Notes: generated by a model from the sequence alone, not told the origin. DNA of 38,923 nt from Acidobacteriota bacterium (GCA_021787555.1 JAJYLS010000010.1:1-38923), one strand, 5' to 3'; positions 25,072 to 33,737 are shown, counted from the stretch's first letter. Made by a program: numbers and translations.

Positions 25072-25712
25072 TGCCGCTCATCCTGGCAATCGATACGACG
25101 CACGAGCACGGAAGCGTGGCCTTGGTGCGCGGGTGCGACACCGTGGAGGAAGCCGCGCTATGCCAGCCTTCGGGATTTGCACACGTGATCTTTGGCGTGC
25201 TGGCGGAAGTGCTGCGGCGGCACGGGGTCAGGCCGGAGGAGATTGACTGCTACGCGGCGGCTTCGGGACCGGGATCGTTCACCGGCGTAAGGGTTGGGCT
25301 CGCGTGCGTGAAGGGACTGGCGGAAGCGGCGCGGAAGCCGGCGGTAGCGGTGTCGAACCTTCAGGCGCTGGCGACGTTCGGGACGGCGCCGCTGCGGGCG
25401 CCGGTGCTGGACGCGCGGCGGGGCGAGATCTATGGCGCGGTGTACGACGATGCCGGGCGAGTCGTGATGCCCGAAGTGGTGACGAGCCTGGCGTCGTGGC
25501 TCGAGACGCTGCCGGAGGGCGTGGAGTTCGTGGCGTTCGATGTGGAAGCGCTGCCGGCGGGGCGGAAGGTGCAGGCGCCGCGGGCCATCGCGAGCGCCGT
25601 GGGACGGCTGGCGGCAGAGCGCTTCGCGCGCGGCGAGGCGGGCGATCCGGCGGGCCTCGACGCCAATTACGTGCGGCGGTCGGACGCGGAATTATTCTGG
25701 AAAGAGCAGTGA
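25068..25712 (+). CDS. tsaB: tRNA threonylcarbamoyladenosine complex subunit TsaB
   Basis: A 214-residue protein of the Kae1/TsaD-like ASKHA fold. It has AIDTTHEHGSVAL at the start, FGVLAEVLRRHGV, and the diagnostic GPGSFTGVRVGLACVKGLAEA at about residues 64-84, then VLDARRGEIYGAVYDD. TsaB pairs with TsaD and TsaE to make t6A37 in tRNAs. Its start overlaps the stop of the glycosidase gene by four bases, so expression is likely coupled, even though the two functions are unrelated. It converges on the cupin gene, with one base between stops. Confidence 0.93.
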   Translation: MMPLILAIDTTHEHGSVALVRGCDTVEEAALCQPSGFAHVIFGVLAEVLRRHGVRPEEIDCYAAASGPGSFTGVRVGLACVKGLAEAARKPAVAVSNLQALATFGTAPLRAPVLDARRGEIYGAVYDDAGRVVMPEVVTSLASWLETLPEGVEFVAFDVEALPAGRKVQAPRAIASAVGRLAAERFARGEAGDPAGLDANYVRRSDAELFWKEQ

Positions 25713-25713
25713 G

Positions 25714-26196
25714 TTAGTCGGTGACCTTGACCACGAAGTAAGTGATCTCTTTGCCGGGCGCGAGCTTCACCTGGTGCGGCGTTTTCGGAGGAATGGCCAC
25801 GATGTCGCCGGGAGCGAGCGGTTTTTCCAGGCCGCCGGCGATGGACGGGCCGCGCATCTCGCCAGGCGCGGTGGTTTTGGCGTCGACCATTTTTCCGCCA
25901 TAGACGAGCGTGCCCCCGCCAGTTTCGACGACGAAGATATCGGACTGGGTGAGGTGATACTCGGCTTGGCCGGAGCCTTCGCGGTGCGCGATCATAAACA
26001 GGTAATTGCTGCCGTACGAGCCGAGAGACGCGGTGGCGACTTTCTGCGCGTCGATTTTCGGCGCAAGAGATTTGCTAAAGGCCTTCAGTTCGGCCGGGGT
26101 CCAGTAATGAAAACCGGCGGGAGCCGCGGCGGGCAGGGCGCAGGCCGCCGCGAGGAGCGCGAGGAGGGCCGATTTCGGCATCGTTCGAATGTTCAT
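25714..26196 (-). CDS. Secreted cupin-domain protein
   Basis: 160 residues. An N-terminal signal peptide (SALLALLAAACALPAAA) is followed by a single cupin fold: YLFMIAHREGSGQAEYHLTQ contributes the first motif (H at HRE and H at YHL), and PGDIVAIPPKTPHQVKL the second (H in PHQ). Metal binding is therefore possible. The substrate is unknown; cupins of this secreted type are common in acidobacteria. Start ATG 26196 or ATG 26181. It is divergent from the aminotransferase by 19 bases. Confidence 0.8.
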   Translation of the reverse strand: MNIRTMPKSALLALLAAACALPAAAPAGFHYWTPAELKAFSKSLAPKIDAQKVATASLGSYGSNYLFMIAHREGSGQAEYHLTQSDIFVVETGGGTLVYGGKMVDAKTTAPGEMRGPSIAGGLEKPLAPGDIVAIPPKTPHQVKLAPGKEITYFVVKVTD

Positions 26197-26215
26197 GGGA
26201 GAAAAGGTATCACAA

Positions 26216-27397
26216 ATGTTTTCGCGGCGGATCGAGTGGGACGTGCGGATGAACCGGCTTTCGCAGGCGCTGGAGGCACGCCGGCGCGCGGGCGAACCGG
26301 TTCTGGATTTGACGGAATCGAACCCGACGCACGCGGGATTCGAGTATCCGGCGGAGATCGTGCGGGGGTTCGCGGATCCGGCAATGCTGCGCTACGAGCC
26401 GTCGCCGCGGGGAGCGCGCGCGGCGCGCGAAGCGGTGGCGGCGGATTACGCGCGGCGCGGCGTGCGGGTGGAGCCGGAGCGGATTCTCCTGACGGCCAGC
26501 ACCAGCGAAGCCTACGCGTACCTTTTCAAGCTGCTGGCGGACCCCGGTGACGACGTGCTGGTGCCGCGGCCGTCGTATCCGCTGTTTGAATTTCTGGCGA
26601 ACCTGGAGTGCATCGGCGCGCGGCAGTATCCGCTTATGTATCACGGCGGATGGACCATAGATTTCGAGGCGCTGGAAGGGGCGGTCGGCGATCGGACGCG
26701 AGCCGTGGTGGTGGTGAATCCGAACAACCCGACGGGGTCGTACGTAAAGCGCAGAGAGGCGCAGGCGCTGGCGCGCATGTGCGCGGAGCGGGGGATGGCG
26801 CTGATCGCGGACGAGGTTTTCGCGGATTACGCGTGGGTGCCGGACTCGGAGCGCGCGGCGACGCTGATCGGCATGGACGAATGCCTGACGTTTTCCATGA
26901 GCGGGCTTTCGAAAATCGCCGGGCTGCCGCAGATGAAGCTGGGGTGGATCGTGGTGAGCGGGCCGGAGGCGCTGCGGCGGCTGGCGATCGAAAAGCTGGA
27001 GTGGATCGCGGACACGTACCTTTCGGTGAGTACCCCGGTGCAGTGCGCGGCGGCGCGGTTGCTGGAGGCGGGCGGAAAGGTGCGGGAGCAGATTCGCGAG
27101 CGCACGGCGGCGAACCTGGCGGCGGCGCGAGCGCTGCTGGCGGATTCGCCGGCGGGGATACTGGCGGCCGAAGGCGGATGGTACATCGTGGTGCAGGCGC
27201 CGCGGATTGTGAGCGAAGAAGAGTGGGCGCTGGAGCTGCTGACGCGGCACGGGGTGCTGGTGCAGCCGGGATATTTCTACGATTTCGAGACGGAAGCGTA
27301 CCTGGTAATCAGCCTGCTGCCGGCGCCCGCGATTTTCGGCGAGGGCATGCGCCGGGTGCGGGAGTGCCTTACCGTGCGGGCAGGACGCGGATTTTGA
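26216..27397 (+). CDS. Class I/II aminotransferase (PLP-dependent)
   Basis: 393 residues of fold-type I. Recognisable: DLTESNPTHAGFEYP near the N-terminus, the PNNPTGSY loop, ADEVFADYAW with the aspartate that holds the PLP ring nitrogen, and the Schiff-base lysine at about residue 233 in SGLSKIAGLPQMKLGW. Aromatic or aspartate-like aminotransferases share this set, so the amino acid used cannot be named. ATG 26216 is preferred, since AAAAGG lies at normal spacing upstream; a longer frame to 26189 would overlap the cupin start. It ends convergently and overlaps the 3' end of the DUF1080 gene by 29 bases. Confidence 0.9.
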   Translation: MFSRRIEWDVRMNRLSQALEARRRAGEPVLDLTESNPTHAGFEYPAEIVRGFADPAMLRYEPSPRGARAAREAVAADYARRGVRVEPERILLTASTSEAYAYLFKLLADPGDDVLVPRPSYPLFEFLANLECIGARQYPLMYHGGWTIDFEALEGAVGDRTRAVVVVNPNNPTGSYVKRREAQALARMCAERGMALIADEVFADYAWVPDSERAATLIGMDECLTFSMSGLSKIAGLPQMKLGWIVVSGPEALRRLAIEKLEWIADTYLSVSTPVQCAAARLLEAGGKVREQIRERTAANLAAARALLADSPAGILAAEGGWYIVVQAPRIVSEEEWALELLTRHGVLVQPGYFYDFETEAYLVISLLPAPAIFGEGMRRVRECLTVRAGRGF

Positions 27398-28106
27398 TAT
27401 TGCGGAACCAGGCTTCGCCGGTGTGGTTCTGAAGACTGATCGGAGTGGTGAGAACCAGCGGCGCATCGGGCGGCGAGCCTTTGGGGAGGTAATGACGCAG
27501 GAGTGCGACCACGGCTGGATCGGTGGTGTCGAACTCGACGATCTTCACGCCGTTGAGCCAATGCTCGACGTGATGGCCGTCGACGACAATGCGGGAGTGG
27601 TTGAACTCGCCGAGCCTGGGGTTGACCGGCGGCCGGGGCGCGATTAAGGAATAGAGCGAGCCTGCGAAGCGGCGGGTGTCGGCTTTGAGCTCGGGGACGG
27701 CGTTGTCGATAAGCTGGTATTCGAGGCCGCGGGCGCGCGCCTGGCGGCCTTTCGCGTTGCGCCATTCGTCGGTGCGCTGGATGAGGTACTTGACGCCGGA
27801 ATTGCCGCCGGGCAGGAGCTTCCAATCGAACTCGAGATCGAAGGAGCGGAAGCTTTCTTTGGTGCGGATATCCTCTTTGCCGTCGGGGCGGGGGAGAGCT
27901 TTCAGGCAGCCGTCTTCGACGGTCCAGGAATCGGGGAAGGGTTTGCCGGTGATCTCCTCCCAGCCGGCGGTGGTGGAGCCGTCGAAGAGCAGGCGCCAGC
28001 CGTCGCGGCGTTCGGCGGGCGTGAGCCGGTTGGGGCCGGCTGCGCGGGCGAGGGCGCAGGCGGCGAGGAGGAGAGCGGCAGTGGAAAGCTTGCTCGTGAG
28101 TGCCAT
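27369..28106 (-). CDS. Secreted DUF1080 (3-keto-disaccharide hydrolase-like) protein
   Basis: 245 residues. Signal peptide (STAALLLAACALARA) then one concanavalin-like beta sandwich. The DUF1080 landmarks are all present: GWRLLFDGSTTAGW, SWTVEDGCLKA, SFDLEFDWKL, GGNSGVKYLI, GLEYQLIDN, and late FNHSRIVVDGHHVEHWLNG and ending with ISLQNHTGEAWFRNIKI. Family members bind or cleave sugar derivatives including 3-keto-disaccharides; the substrate here is unknown. It starts at ATG 28106, 84 bases from the divergent response regulator. Confidence 0.9.
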   Translation of the reverse strand: MALTSKLSTAALLLAACALARAAGPNRLTPAERRDGWRLLFDGSTTAGWEEITGKPFPDSWTVEDGCLKALPRPDGKEDIRTKESFRSFDLEFDWKLLPGGNSGVKYLIQRTDEWRNAKGRQARARGLEYQLIDNAVPELKADTRRFAGSLYSLIAPRPPVNPRLGEFNHSRIVVDGHHVEHWLNGVKIVEFDTTDPAVVALLRHYLPKGSPPDAPLVLTTPISLQNHTGEAWFRNIKIRVLPAR

Positions 28107-28190
28107 AGCTCATTCTAGTGCCGCGGCGCGGATGCGAGGCGGGGTGATCGGTCGGGGAGCTAAAATGGAAATTACCCGAACGCCCGACGC

Positions 28191-28883
28191 ATGCCGAAAC
28201 GAATCGCTATTGTGGAGGACGAGCCGGAGCTTGCTTCCCTGATCGAGTATAACCTCGCGCGCCATGGATACCAGGCACAGGTGCTCAACCGGTCGGTGGG
28301 CGCGCTCAAAGCGCTCGAGCAATCCAGGCCGGACCTCATCCTGCTGGACGTGATGCTGCCGGAAATCGACGGGTTCGAATTGTGCCGGCAGATCCGGCAA
28401 TCGGCGGCGCTGGCGCGTACGCCCGTGCTCTTCCTGACGGCGCGCACGGACGAGGTGGACCGCGTGCTGGGTCTGGAAATCGGCGGCGACGATTACATGA
28501 CCAAGCCGTTCAGCCCGCGCGAGCTGATGGCGCGGGTGAAGGCGCACCTGCGGCGCGAAGAGCGCGACGCCGAGCCGGGTGCCGTGGAAATCGGGCCGTT
28601 CCGGCTGGACCGCACCGCACGCCGGATTTTCCTCGGCAGCCGCGAGTTGGAGCTGACCTCGACCGAGTTCAGCCTGCTGGAGTTCTTCCTGATGCATCCC
28701 GGACGCGCCTACAGCCGCGACCAGCTTCTGCAATCCGTCTGGGGCGAGCAGCGGAACGTCACACCGCGCACCGTGGATGTGCACGTGCGCCGGCTGCGGG
28801 AGCAGATCGAGGAGCAGCCGGAAAACCCGCGCTACCTGACCACGGTACGGGGATTCGGCTACCGGTTCGAGGAATCGGCGTAG
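28191..28883 (+). CDS. OmpR/PhoB-family response regulator 1
   Basis: 230 residues. Receiver domain: acidic pair in VEDEPE, phospho-acceptor Asp53 (LLDVMLPEIDG), Thr83 (FLTAR) and Lys105 (TKPFSPREL). C-terminal winged helix about 130-228 with LELTSTEFSLLEFF, SRDQLLQSVWG, VDVHVRRLREQIE and VRGFGYRF. All residues for phosphorylation are intact, and PhoB is the nearest well-known type. No histidine kinase gene is nearby. A TAAAAT hexamer (28161-28166) in the 84-base divergent spacer is a possible -10 element. Confidence 0.92.
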   Translation: MPKRIAIVEDEPELASLIEYNLARHGYQAQVLNRSVGALKALEQSRPDLILLDVMLPEIDGFELCRQIRQSAALARTPVLFLTARTDEVDRVLGLEIGGDDYMTKPFSPRELMARVKAHLRREERDAEPGAVEIGPFRLDRTARRIFLGSRELELTSTEFSLLEFFLMHPGRAYSRDQLLQSVWGEQRNVTPRTVDVHVRRLREQIEEQPENPRYLTTVRGFGYRFEESA

Positions 28884-28930
28884 TTTTCATCCGGAATTCA
28901 CGGCGGCTTAACCATTCTGTGACAATTGCG

Positions 28931-28951
28931 CTGCTACCGTGGCGGTAGCAG
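28931..28951 (+). promoter_or_regulatory. Perfect hairpin just before response regulator 2
   Basis: CTGCTACC (28931-28938) and GGTAGCAG (28944-28951) form an eight-base-pair perfect stem with a five-base loop, ending seven bases before ATG 28959. It would lie across the ribosome-binding region of the second regulator, so it could control its translation; there is no T-tract, so it is not a normal terminator. Confidence 0.5.
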
Positions 28952-28958
28952 GGCCGCG

Positions 28959-29666
28959 ATGAAGAAAATTCTGCTGATCGAAGACGATGCCGATCTCTAC
29001 GCGCTGCTGAAATACAACCTGGAGCGCGAAGGATTTGCCACGGCCGGATCGCAGACCGGCAAAGGCGCGCTGGAGTTGTGCCGGCAGGCGCGGCCGGATC
29101 TCATCCTGCTGGATATCATGCTGCCGGATTCCGACGGGCTGGACATCTGCAAGGCCGTACGCGCCGACCCCGAACTGGCCGAGACGCCGGTGATTTTCCT
29201 CACGGCGCGGGCGTCGGAGACGGACCGCATCGTGGGGCTGGAGATCGGAGCCAACGATTACGTGGTGAAGCCGTTCTTTGTGCGGGAACTGATCGCGCGC
29301 ATCAAGCTGCGACTGCGCGTGCCGGGCGGAGTGCGGGGCGCCGCGTCGCGCGTGCTCTCCGCCGCCGGTCTGGAGTTGGATGCGGCCAGCCGGCAGGTGC
29401 GGCTGGATGGCGCGCCGCTGGCGCTCACGGCCACCGAATTCCGGTTGCTGGAATACCTGATGAGCCGGCCCGGCGTGGTGTTCAACCGCGAGCAGTTGCT
29501 GGATGCGGTGTGGGGAGAGGACCGGGCGATCACCGACCGCGCGGTGGACGTGTACGTCCTGCGGCTGCGGCAGAAGATCGAGCGCGACCCGGCCGCTCCG
29601 ACGCTCATTCACTCCGTGCGGGGGTTCGGCTACACCTTCGAGCCGCGGCGGGCGATGGCGGGATAA
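28959..29666 (+). CDS. OmpR/PhoB-family response regulator 2
   Basis: 235 residues, a clear paralogue of the preceding regulator. Asp52 (LLDIMLPDSDG), Thr82 (FLTARA) and Lys104 (VKPFFVREL) are in place; the winged helix has LALTATEFRLLEYLM, NREQLLDAVWG, VDVYVLRLRQKIE and VRGFGYTFEP. The start is ATG 28959; an upstream extension to 28926 runs through the hairpin and lacks receiver-domain similarity. The 75-base spacer separates it from regulator 1, so they may be one transcript. Neither has a kinase nearby. Confidence 0.92.
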   Translation: MKKILLIEDDADLYALLKYNLEREGFATAGSQTGKGALELCRQARPDLILLDIMLPDSDGLDICKAVRADPELAETPVIFLTARASETDRIVGLEIGANDYVVKPFFVRELIARIKLRLRVPGGVRGAASRVLSAAGLELDAASRQVRLDGAPLALTATEFRLLEYLMSRPGVVFNREQLLDAVWGEDRAITDRAVDVYVLRLRQKIERDPAAPTLIHSVRGFGYTFEPRRAMAG

Positions 29667-29680
29667 GCGGCGGGAGGACC

Positions 29681-31252
29681 TCACTCCGGCCAGGGCGCGA
29701 GCTTCAGCTCGATGTTTGTGGTTTCGCCGGGGTTGACGTGAACTCGGGTGGCCCGCGGCTTGAGGCTGCGGGCAAAATCGACGTTGCTCAGGAAGAACGG
29801 ATCATCGACGGTAGCAAAGGCATAGGCGTAGTAGTCGCCGGGGCGGAGATCGGTGAAATCGAAATGGCCCTCGGCGTTACACTGCTGCGATTCGGACCAG
29901 CGGAAGGTAATGATCGGGTCGTCGAGCTGCCAAAGTACGACAGCTTGGCCGTTGCAGTCATCGACCGTTCCGGTGACGCGACCGGGATTGGGCCTAAAGA
30001 TGACGCGGATCGGAGCGGAGCCGCTCAACAGTTCCACGGTTTGTCCGGTGACATCCCTGCCGGCGAGGAGCACCGAGTCGAGATAATAGCCGGGAGTGAG
30101 CGAGCTGAACACGCCGATCCGATAGCGCCCCGGGTATACGCCTTCAATGCGGATGCTTCCATCGGGATGCCCCTCGCCCTCCGGGCTTGCCTCGGCGGTT
30201 TCAGGAAACAGCGCGATGCCCAGCATCTCATCCACCTTTTCCCGGCGCGATCCCACGAACTCCACGGACGCGTTCACGGAAAAGGGCGGCGAGAGGCGGA
30301 TCGCTACGCCATCCACGTCGGTGCGGGAAACCAGGGTTGACGCGAAGCCTTTGAGATCGGCCGCATCGCGGTCGATCCGCGCCTGGAAGTACCAATCGCG
30401 CGGCCATACAGAGGGGAACTCGAACACGCCGTCTTTTCCGGAAGTGGCCTGCGCTTCCGGCTCACCGTTCTGCCGGTCGGGAGCAACGAGCTTCACAGGG
30501 ATGCCGGGCGCGGGCTTACCGGTGTCATTCAACACGATCCCGCGAACTTTATAAACGGGCGCGGCACGGAGGCGAATCTCGTAGCCATCCTGGTCGGCAC
30601 CGGAGAGGAGGACGATACGCTGAGCGTCGGCGCGGAGGATGGTTCCGGGAAAGTAAGTGGGCACCCAGGCGGTGCGTTGCTCGCCGGACGGCGGTTGCGG
30701 CGGAGGCTCCATGCCCTCGGCCGGCTGGGCCATGAGGCTGAACGAGCCGGAGCCGCTCACTTCGAAGCGGCCATCCTTGTCGGTTGTAACGCGCGAAGAA
30801 TTGACGCCCGGCCAAGGCGCAAGGGTCACGCGGGCTTTGGGGACGGGCAGGCCCTGGCCATCGATCACCCGGCCGCGCAATCTTCCGAAAGGCACTAACT
30901 CGAACGAGAGCCGGACGGTGTTGCCATGAACGGTAAAGTGGTCGGATTGGTGGGCCTTGATGGCGCCCATATTATAGGCTTCGGCGCTAAGAAAGAGCTG
31001 GTAATCGCCATCGGCCACGCCGGTAATGCGGAAAGCGCCAGAGAGATCGGTGCTGGCTGTGTAAGACTTGCCAGAGCCGTTCAACATGTTGACACTTCCG
31101 TGAGGCGTGCGGGCTGTTGCACGCAGGGTGACGGCCACGCCGCTGACGCCCAGCGTGGTGATGCTGTTGATCACCGTCCCCTCGACCATCCCGGTGGTCG
31201 TCTGGGCGGAGAGGAGCGGCGCCAGCGCGAGCAGGAGCACCCGGCGGAGCAT
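29681..31252 (-). CDS. Secreted carboxypeptidase-regulatory-like multidomain protein
   Basis: 523 residues. Signal peptide MLRRVLLLALAPLLSAQ, with GGAGG at normal spacing upstream of ATG 31252. Then several beta-sandwich repeats of the carboxypeptidase-regulatory/SpaA-like kind: GMVEGTVINSITTLGVSGV, LRGRVIDGQGLPVPKARVT, VRGIVLNDTGKPAPGIPV, and a last part with GRVTGTVDDCNG and FDFTDLRPGDYYAYAF. There is no TonB plug or barrel, unlike the large acidobacterial TonB receptors that share the first domain. It is probably an exported structural or binding protein. Convergent with regulator 2, with 14 bases between. Confidence 0.85.
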   Translation of the reverse strand: MLRRVLLLALAPLLSAQTTTGMVEGTVINSITTLGVSGVAVTLRATARTPHGSVNMLNGSGKSYTASTDLSGAFRITGVADGDYQLFLSAEAYNMGAIKAHQSDHFTVHGNTVRLSFELVPFGRLRGRVIDGQGLPVPKARVTLAPWPGVNSSRVTTDKDGRFEVSGSGSFSLMAQPAEGMEPPPQPPSGEQRTAWVPTYFPGTILRADAQRIVLLSGADQDGYEIRLRAAPVYKVRGIVLNDTGKPAPGIPVKLVAPDRQNGEPEAQATSGKDGVFEFPSVWPRDWYFQARIDRDAADLKGFASTLVSRTDVDGVAIRLSPPFSVNASVEFVGSRREKVDEMLGIALFPETAEASPEGEGHPDGSIRIEGVYPGRYRIGVFSSLTPGYYLDSVLLAGRDVTGQTVELLSGSAPIRVIFRPNPGRVTGTVDDCNGQAVVLWQLDDPIITFRWSESQQCNAEGHFDFTDLRPGDYYAYAFATVDDPFFLSNVDFARSLKPRATRVHVNPGETTNIELKLAPWPE

Positions 31253-31313
31253 GAGGGCACCTCCGGCTTCAGGATAGCGCGGTCTGAATAGGCGCATCTG
31301 GTACACTGCCGTA

Positions 31314-31457
31314 ATGCCGGAGCTTCATCCGATTCCTTCGGTTCCTGACGAGCCGCCGCCGTTTCTGCGTACTTGGCGGCGGGTTTATATCGCCGTCCTC
31401 CTGTACCTGGCCGCCATCATCGCGGCGTTTTACGTGTTCACGCGGGCGTACCGATGA
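31314..31457 (+). CDS. 47-residue single-pass membrane peptide, coupled to symporter
   Basis: Starts at ATG 31314 and ends at TGA 31455-31457. The first 23 residues are proline-rich and polar (PELHPIPSVPDEPPPFLRTW). They are followed by a basic RR and one transmembrane helix (VYIAVLLYLAAIIAAFYVF) and a TRAYR end. The stop overlaps the symporter ATG as ATGA. Small membrane proteins coupled to solute:sodium symporters are known in other lineages (for example DUF4212), but this one is shorter and does not match that pattern. It is a good candidate for a symporter accessory subunit. Confidence 0.7.
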   Translation: MPELHPIPSVPDEPPPFLRTWRRVYIAVLLYLAAIIAAFYVFTRAYR

Positions 31458-33175
31458 GGGCTCTCGATTGGGCGGTGCTCGTCACCTCGCTCATCTCTAT
31501 CGTGGCGTACGGCTTGTACCGCAGCCGCGGCAGCAACACCGTGGACCGTTACCTGCTGGCCGGCAAAACCATGCCGTGGTACGCCATGGCGCTCTCGATT
31601 ATGGCCACGCAGGCCAGCGCCATCACTTTCATTTCGACCACGGGGCAATCGTACGTGGATGGCATGCGGTTCGTGCAGTTCTATTTCGGGCTGCCGATCG
31701 CGATGGTGGTGATTTCGGCGGTGGTGGTTCCGGTGTTTCATCGCACCAAGGTTTATACCGCTTACGAATATCTGGAGCAGCGCTTCGATGGCAAGACGCG
31801 TGCACTCTCGTCCGTCATTTTTCTGATGCAACGCGGACTTTCCGCGGGGTTGACGATTTACGCGCCGGCAATCGTGCTTTCGGTGATTCTCGGCTGGCCG
31901 GAGCGCGTCACCACCTCCATCATGGGCGCCATCGTGATCACTTACACGGTGCTGGGCGGCATCAAGGCGGTGACGTGGTCGGATGTGCAGCAGATGTGCG
32001 TGATCTTTCTGGGGCTAGTCGTGGCGCTGGTTACCTGCATCGTGCTGCTGCCGCACTCGGTTTCGCTCGGCGACGCGGTCTTCCTGGCAGGCGAGGCTGG
32101 GCGGCTGAACGCGGTGACGACGCACTTCGACTGGTACGACAATTTCAACATCTGGAGCGGGCTGCTGGGCGGAACGTTCCTGTTCCTCTCCTATTTCGGC
32201 TGCGACCAATCGCAGGTGCAGCGGTATCTCACGGGGCGCTCGATCGCGCAGAGCCGGCTGAGCCTGCTATTTAATGCCGCGGCGAAAATTCCGATGCAAT
32301 TCTTTATTTTGTTCATCGGCGCGATGGTGTTCGTGTTTTATCTTTTCGTGCAGCCGCCGGTGCTGTTCCAACACATGGAACTGGCGCGCATCGAAGGGAC
32401 TATCGGGTACCAGCCGATCGAGCAGCGGTACCAGCACGCGTTCGAGGACCGCCGCGCCGCCGCGCTGGCGCTGGTGGAAGCGCATCATGCGGGCGACGCG
32501 GCATCTGCGCGGCGCGAGACCGCGGATTACCGGCGCGCGCAGAACGAGCTGGATGCCGCGCGCGCGGAGGCCGCGCGGCTGGTGGAGCGCAGCGGCGGAG
32601 CGAAAGGCTTCACCGACACCAATTACATTTTTCTTTCGTTCGTGACGCGCTATCTGCCTACGGGCGTGGTGGGGCTGGTGATCGCGGTGATCTTCGCGGC
32701 CACCATGTCGGCCAGCTCGGGCGAGATCAACTCGCTGGCCACGGTGACGGTGGTGGACCTCTACAAGCGCTACTTCCGGACCGGCGGCAGCGATCATCAT
32801 TACCTGGTGGCTTCCCGGTGGGCCACGCTGTTCTGGGGAATCTACGCGGTGATGTTCGCGGACTGGTTAGGCCGGATCGAGGCGCTGATCGTGGCGGTGA
32901 ACAAGGTTGGCTCGCTGTTCTATGGCTCGCTGCTGGGCGCGTTCGTGCTGGCGTTCGGGTTCCGAAGGGTGCGCGGCACAGCGGCATTCATCGGCATTGC
33001 GGCGGGCGAAGCCGCGATTCTGGCCACGTCGATTTTCACCGACGTTTCGTGGCTGTGGTACAACGTGATCGGCTGCGCGGTGGTGGTGATTACGGCGCTG
33101 GCGGTCACTGCCGCCGCGCCCAGCGGGCGTTCTTACCCCACTTCCGCCAAGCCAGGTATGCAGCAAGCGCAATAG
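31454..33175 (+). CDS. Sodium:solute symporter (SSS family)
   Basis: 573 residues, about 13 transmembrane helices. Family marks: YLLAGKTMPWYAMALSIMATQASAITFIS in the first helices, GGIKAVTWSDVQQ near 170-185, FLSYFGCDQSQVQRYL, and ATMSASSGEINSLATVTVVDLYKR. A soluble insert of about 80 residues (about 315-395; LARIEGTIGYQPIEQRYQHA onward) rich in Glu, Arg and Ala interrupts the core between helices, probably as a coiled coil. The substrate is unknown. The start is ATG 31454, coupled to the 47-residue peptide. The C-terminus overlaps the convergent DedA gene by 71 bases. Confidence 0.9.
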   Translation: MRALDWAVLVTSLISIVAYGLYRSRGSNTVDRYLLAGKTMPWYAMALSIMATQASAITFISTTGQSYVDGMRFVQFYFGLPIAMVVISAVVVPVFHRTKVYTAYEYLEQRFDGKTRALSSVIFLMQRGLSAGLTIYAPAIVLSVILGWPERVTTSIMGAIVITYTVLGGIKAVTWSDVQQMCVIFLGLVVALVTCIVLLPHSVSLGDAVFLAGEAGRLNAVTTHFDWYDNFNIWSGLLGGTFLFLSYFGCDQSQVQRYLTGRSIAQSRLSLLFNAAAKIPMQFFILFIGAMVFVFYLFVQPPVLFQHMELARIEGTIGYQPIEQRYQHAFEDRRAAALALVEAHHAGDAASARRETADYRRAQNELDAARAEAARLVERSGGAKGFTDTNYIFLSFVTRYLPTGVVGLVIAVIFAATMSASSGEINSLATVTVVDLYKRYFRTGGSDHHYLVASRWATLFWGIYAVMFADWLGRIEALIVAVNKVGSLFYGSLLGAFVLAFGFRRVRGTAAFIGIAAGEAAILATSIFTDVSWLWYNVIGCAVVVITALAVTAAAPSGRSYPTSAKPGMQQAQ

Positions 33176-33716
33176 CGCAGCCGATGGCGATGTCGCCCAA
33201 ATAGCGCTCGACGTCGCCTTCGACCGCCTGCCAGCGCTCGCCCAGAAAATATCCCAGCCCGATGAAGGCGGTGACCCAAAGGCAGGCGCCGCTGTAAGCG
33301 AACAGCGCAAACGGCCCCGGCTCCAGATCGCTCATTCCGGCCGAGAAAGCGGTGAGATGGCGCACGCCGGGGACGAAATAGCCGAACGTGAGGGACCAGT
33401 GGCCCCGGCGCTCGAAAAAGGCGTGGGCTTTCGCGACGTGCTCTTCCGTGATCCGCAGGTATTTGCCGTAGCGGTAGATCACGGCGATACCGAAGGTGCG
33501 GCCCAGCCAGTAGCTGATGGTGATGCCGGAAATGCTGCCGGCCAGCGCGGTGGCGTAGGCCATGGGCAGCGAGAGGCGGCCGCGGAAGACCAGGTAGCCG
33601 GAAAAGGTGAGGAGCGTCTCGTCCGGCACGGGAAGGCCCACGATGCCGAAGACCAGGAGCAGGAAGATGGCGAGATAGCCGTACTGCCCGATCCAGGCGA
33701 GGACGTGTTGTTCCAT
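33105..33716 (-). CDS. DedA-family membrane protein
   Basis: 203 residues with about five hydrophobic segments. It has the DedA/SNARE-associated features: GLPVPDETLLTFSGYLVFRG, GSISGITISYWLGRTFG, FFERRGHWSLTFGYFVPGVRHLTAFSAGMS, and conserved basic and acidic residues in the F-x-x-R-F-x-P-G-x-R-like motif (here FGYFVPGVRH). DedA proteins are linked to lipid-carrier recycling (undecaprenyl phosphate) and envelope homeostasis. ATG 33716 is the start; a longer frame upstream has no similarity. Confidence 0.88.
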   Translation of the reverse strand: MEQHVLAWIGQYGYLAIFLLLVFGIVGLPVPDETLLTFSGYLVFRGRLSLPMAYATALAGSISGITISYWLGRTFGIAVIYRYGKYLRITEEHVAKAHAFFERRGHWSLTFGYFVPGVRHLTAFSAGMSDLEPGPFALFAYSGACLWVTAFIGLGYFLGERWQAVEGDVERYLGDIAIGCAIALAAYLAWRKWGKNARWARRQ

Positions 33717-33737
33717 CAGACGGAGGGGCCGGAAATG

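Noticed and set aside
26197-26215. Longer aminotransferase start at 26189 inside the cupin gene start
   Set aside because: ATG 26216 has better Shine-Dalgarno spacing and the extra nine residues have no family similarity.
28908-28925. Possible Pho-box-like direct repeat (CTTAACC/TGTGACA) before the second response regulator
   Set aside because: The two half-sites share only about three of seven bases, which is not above chance.
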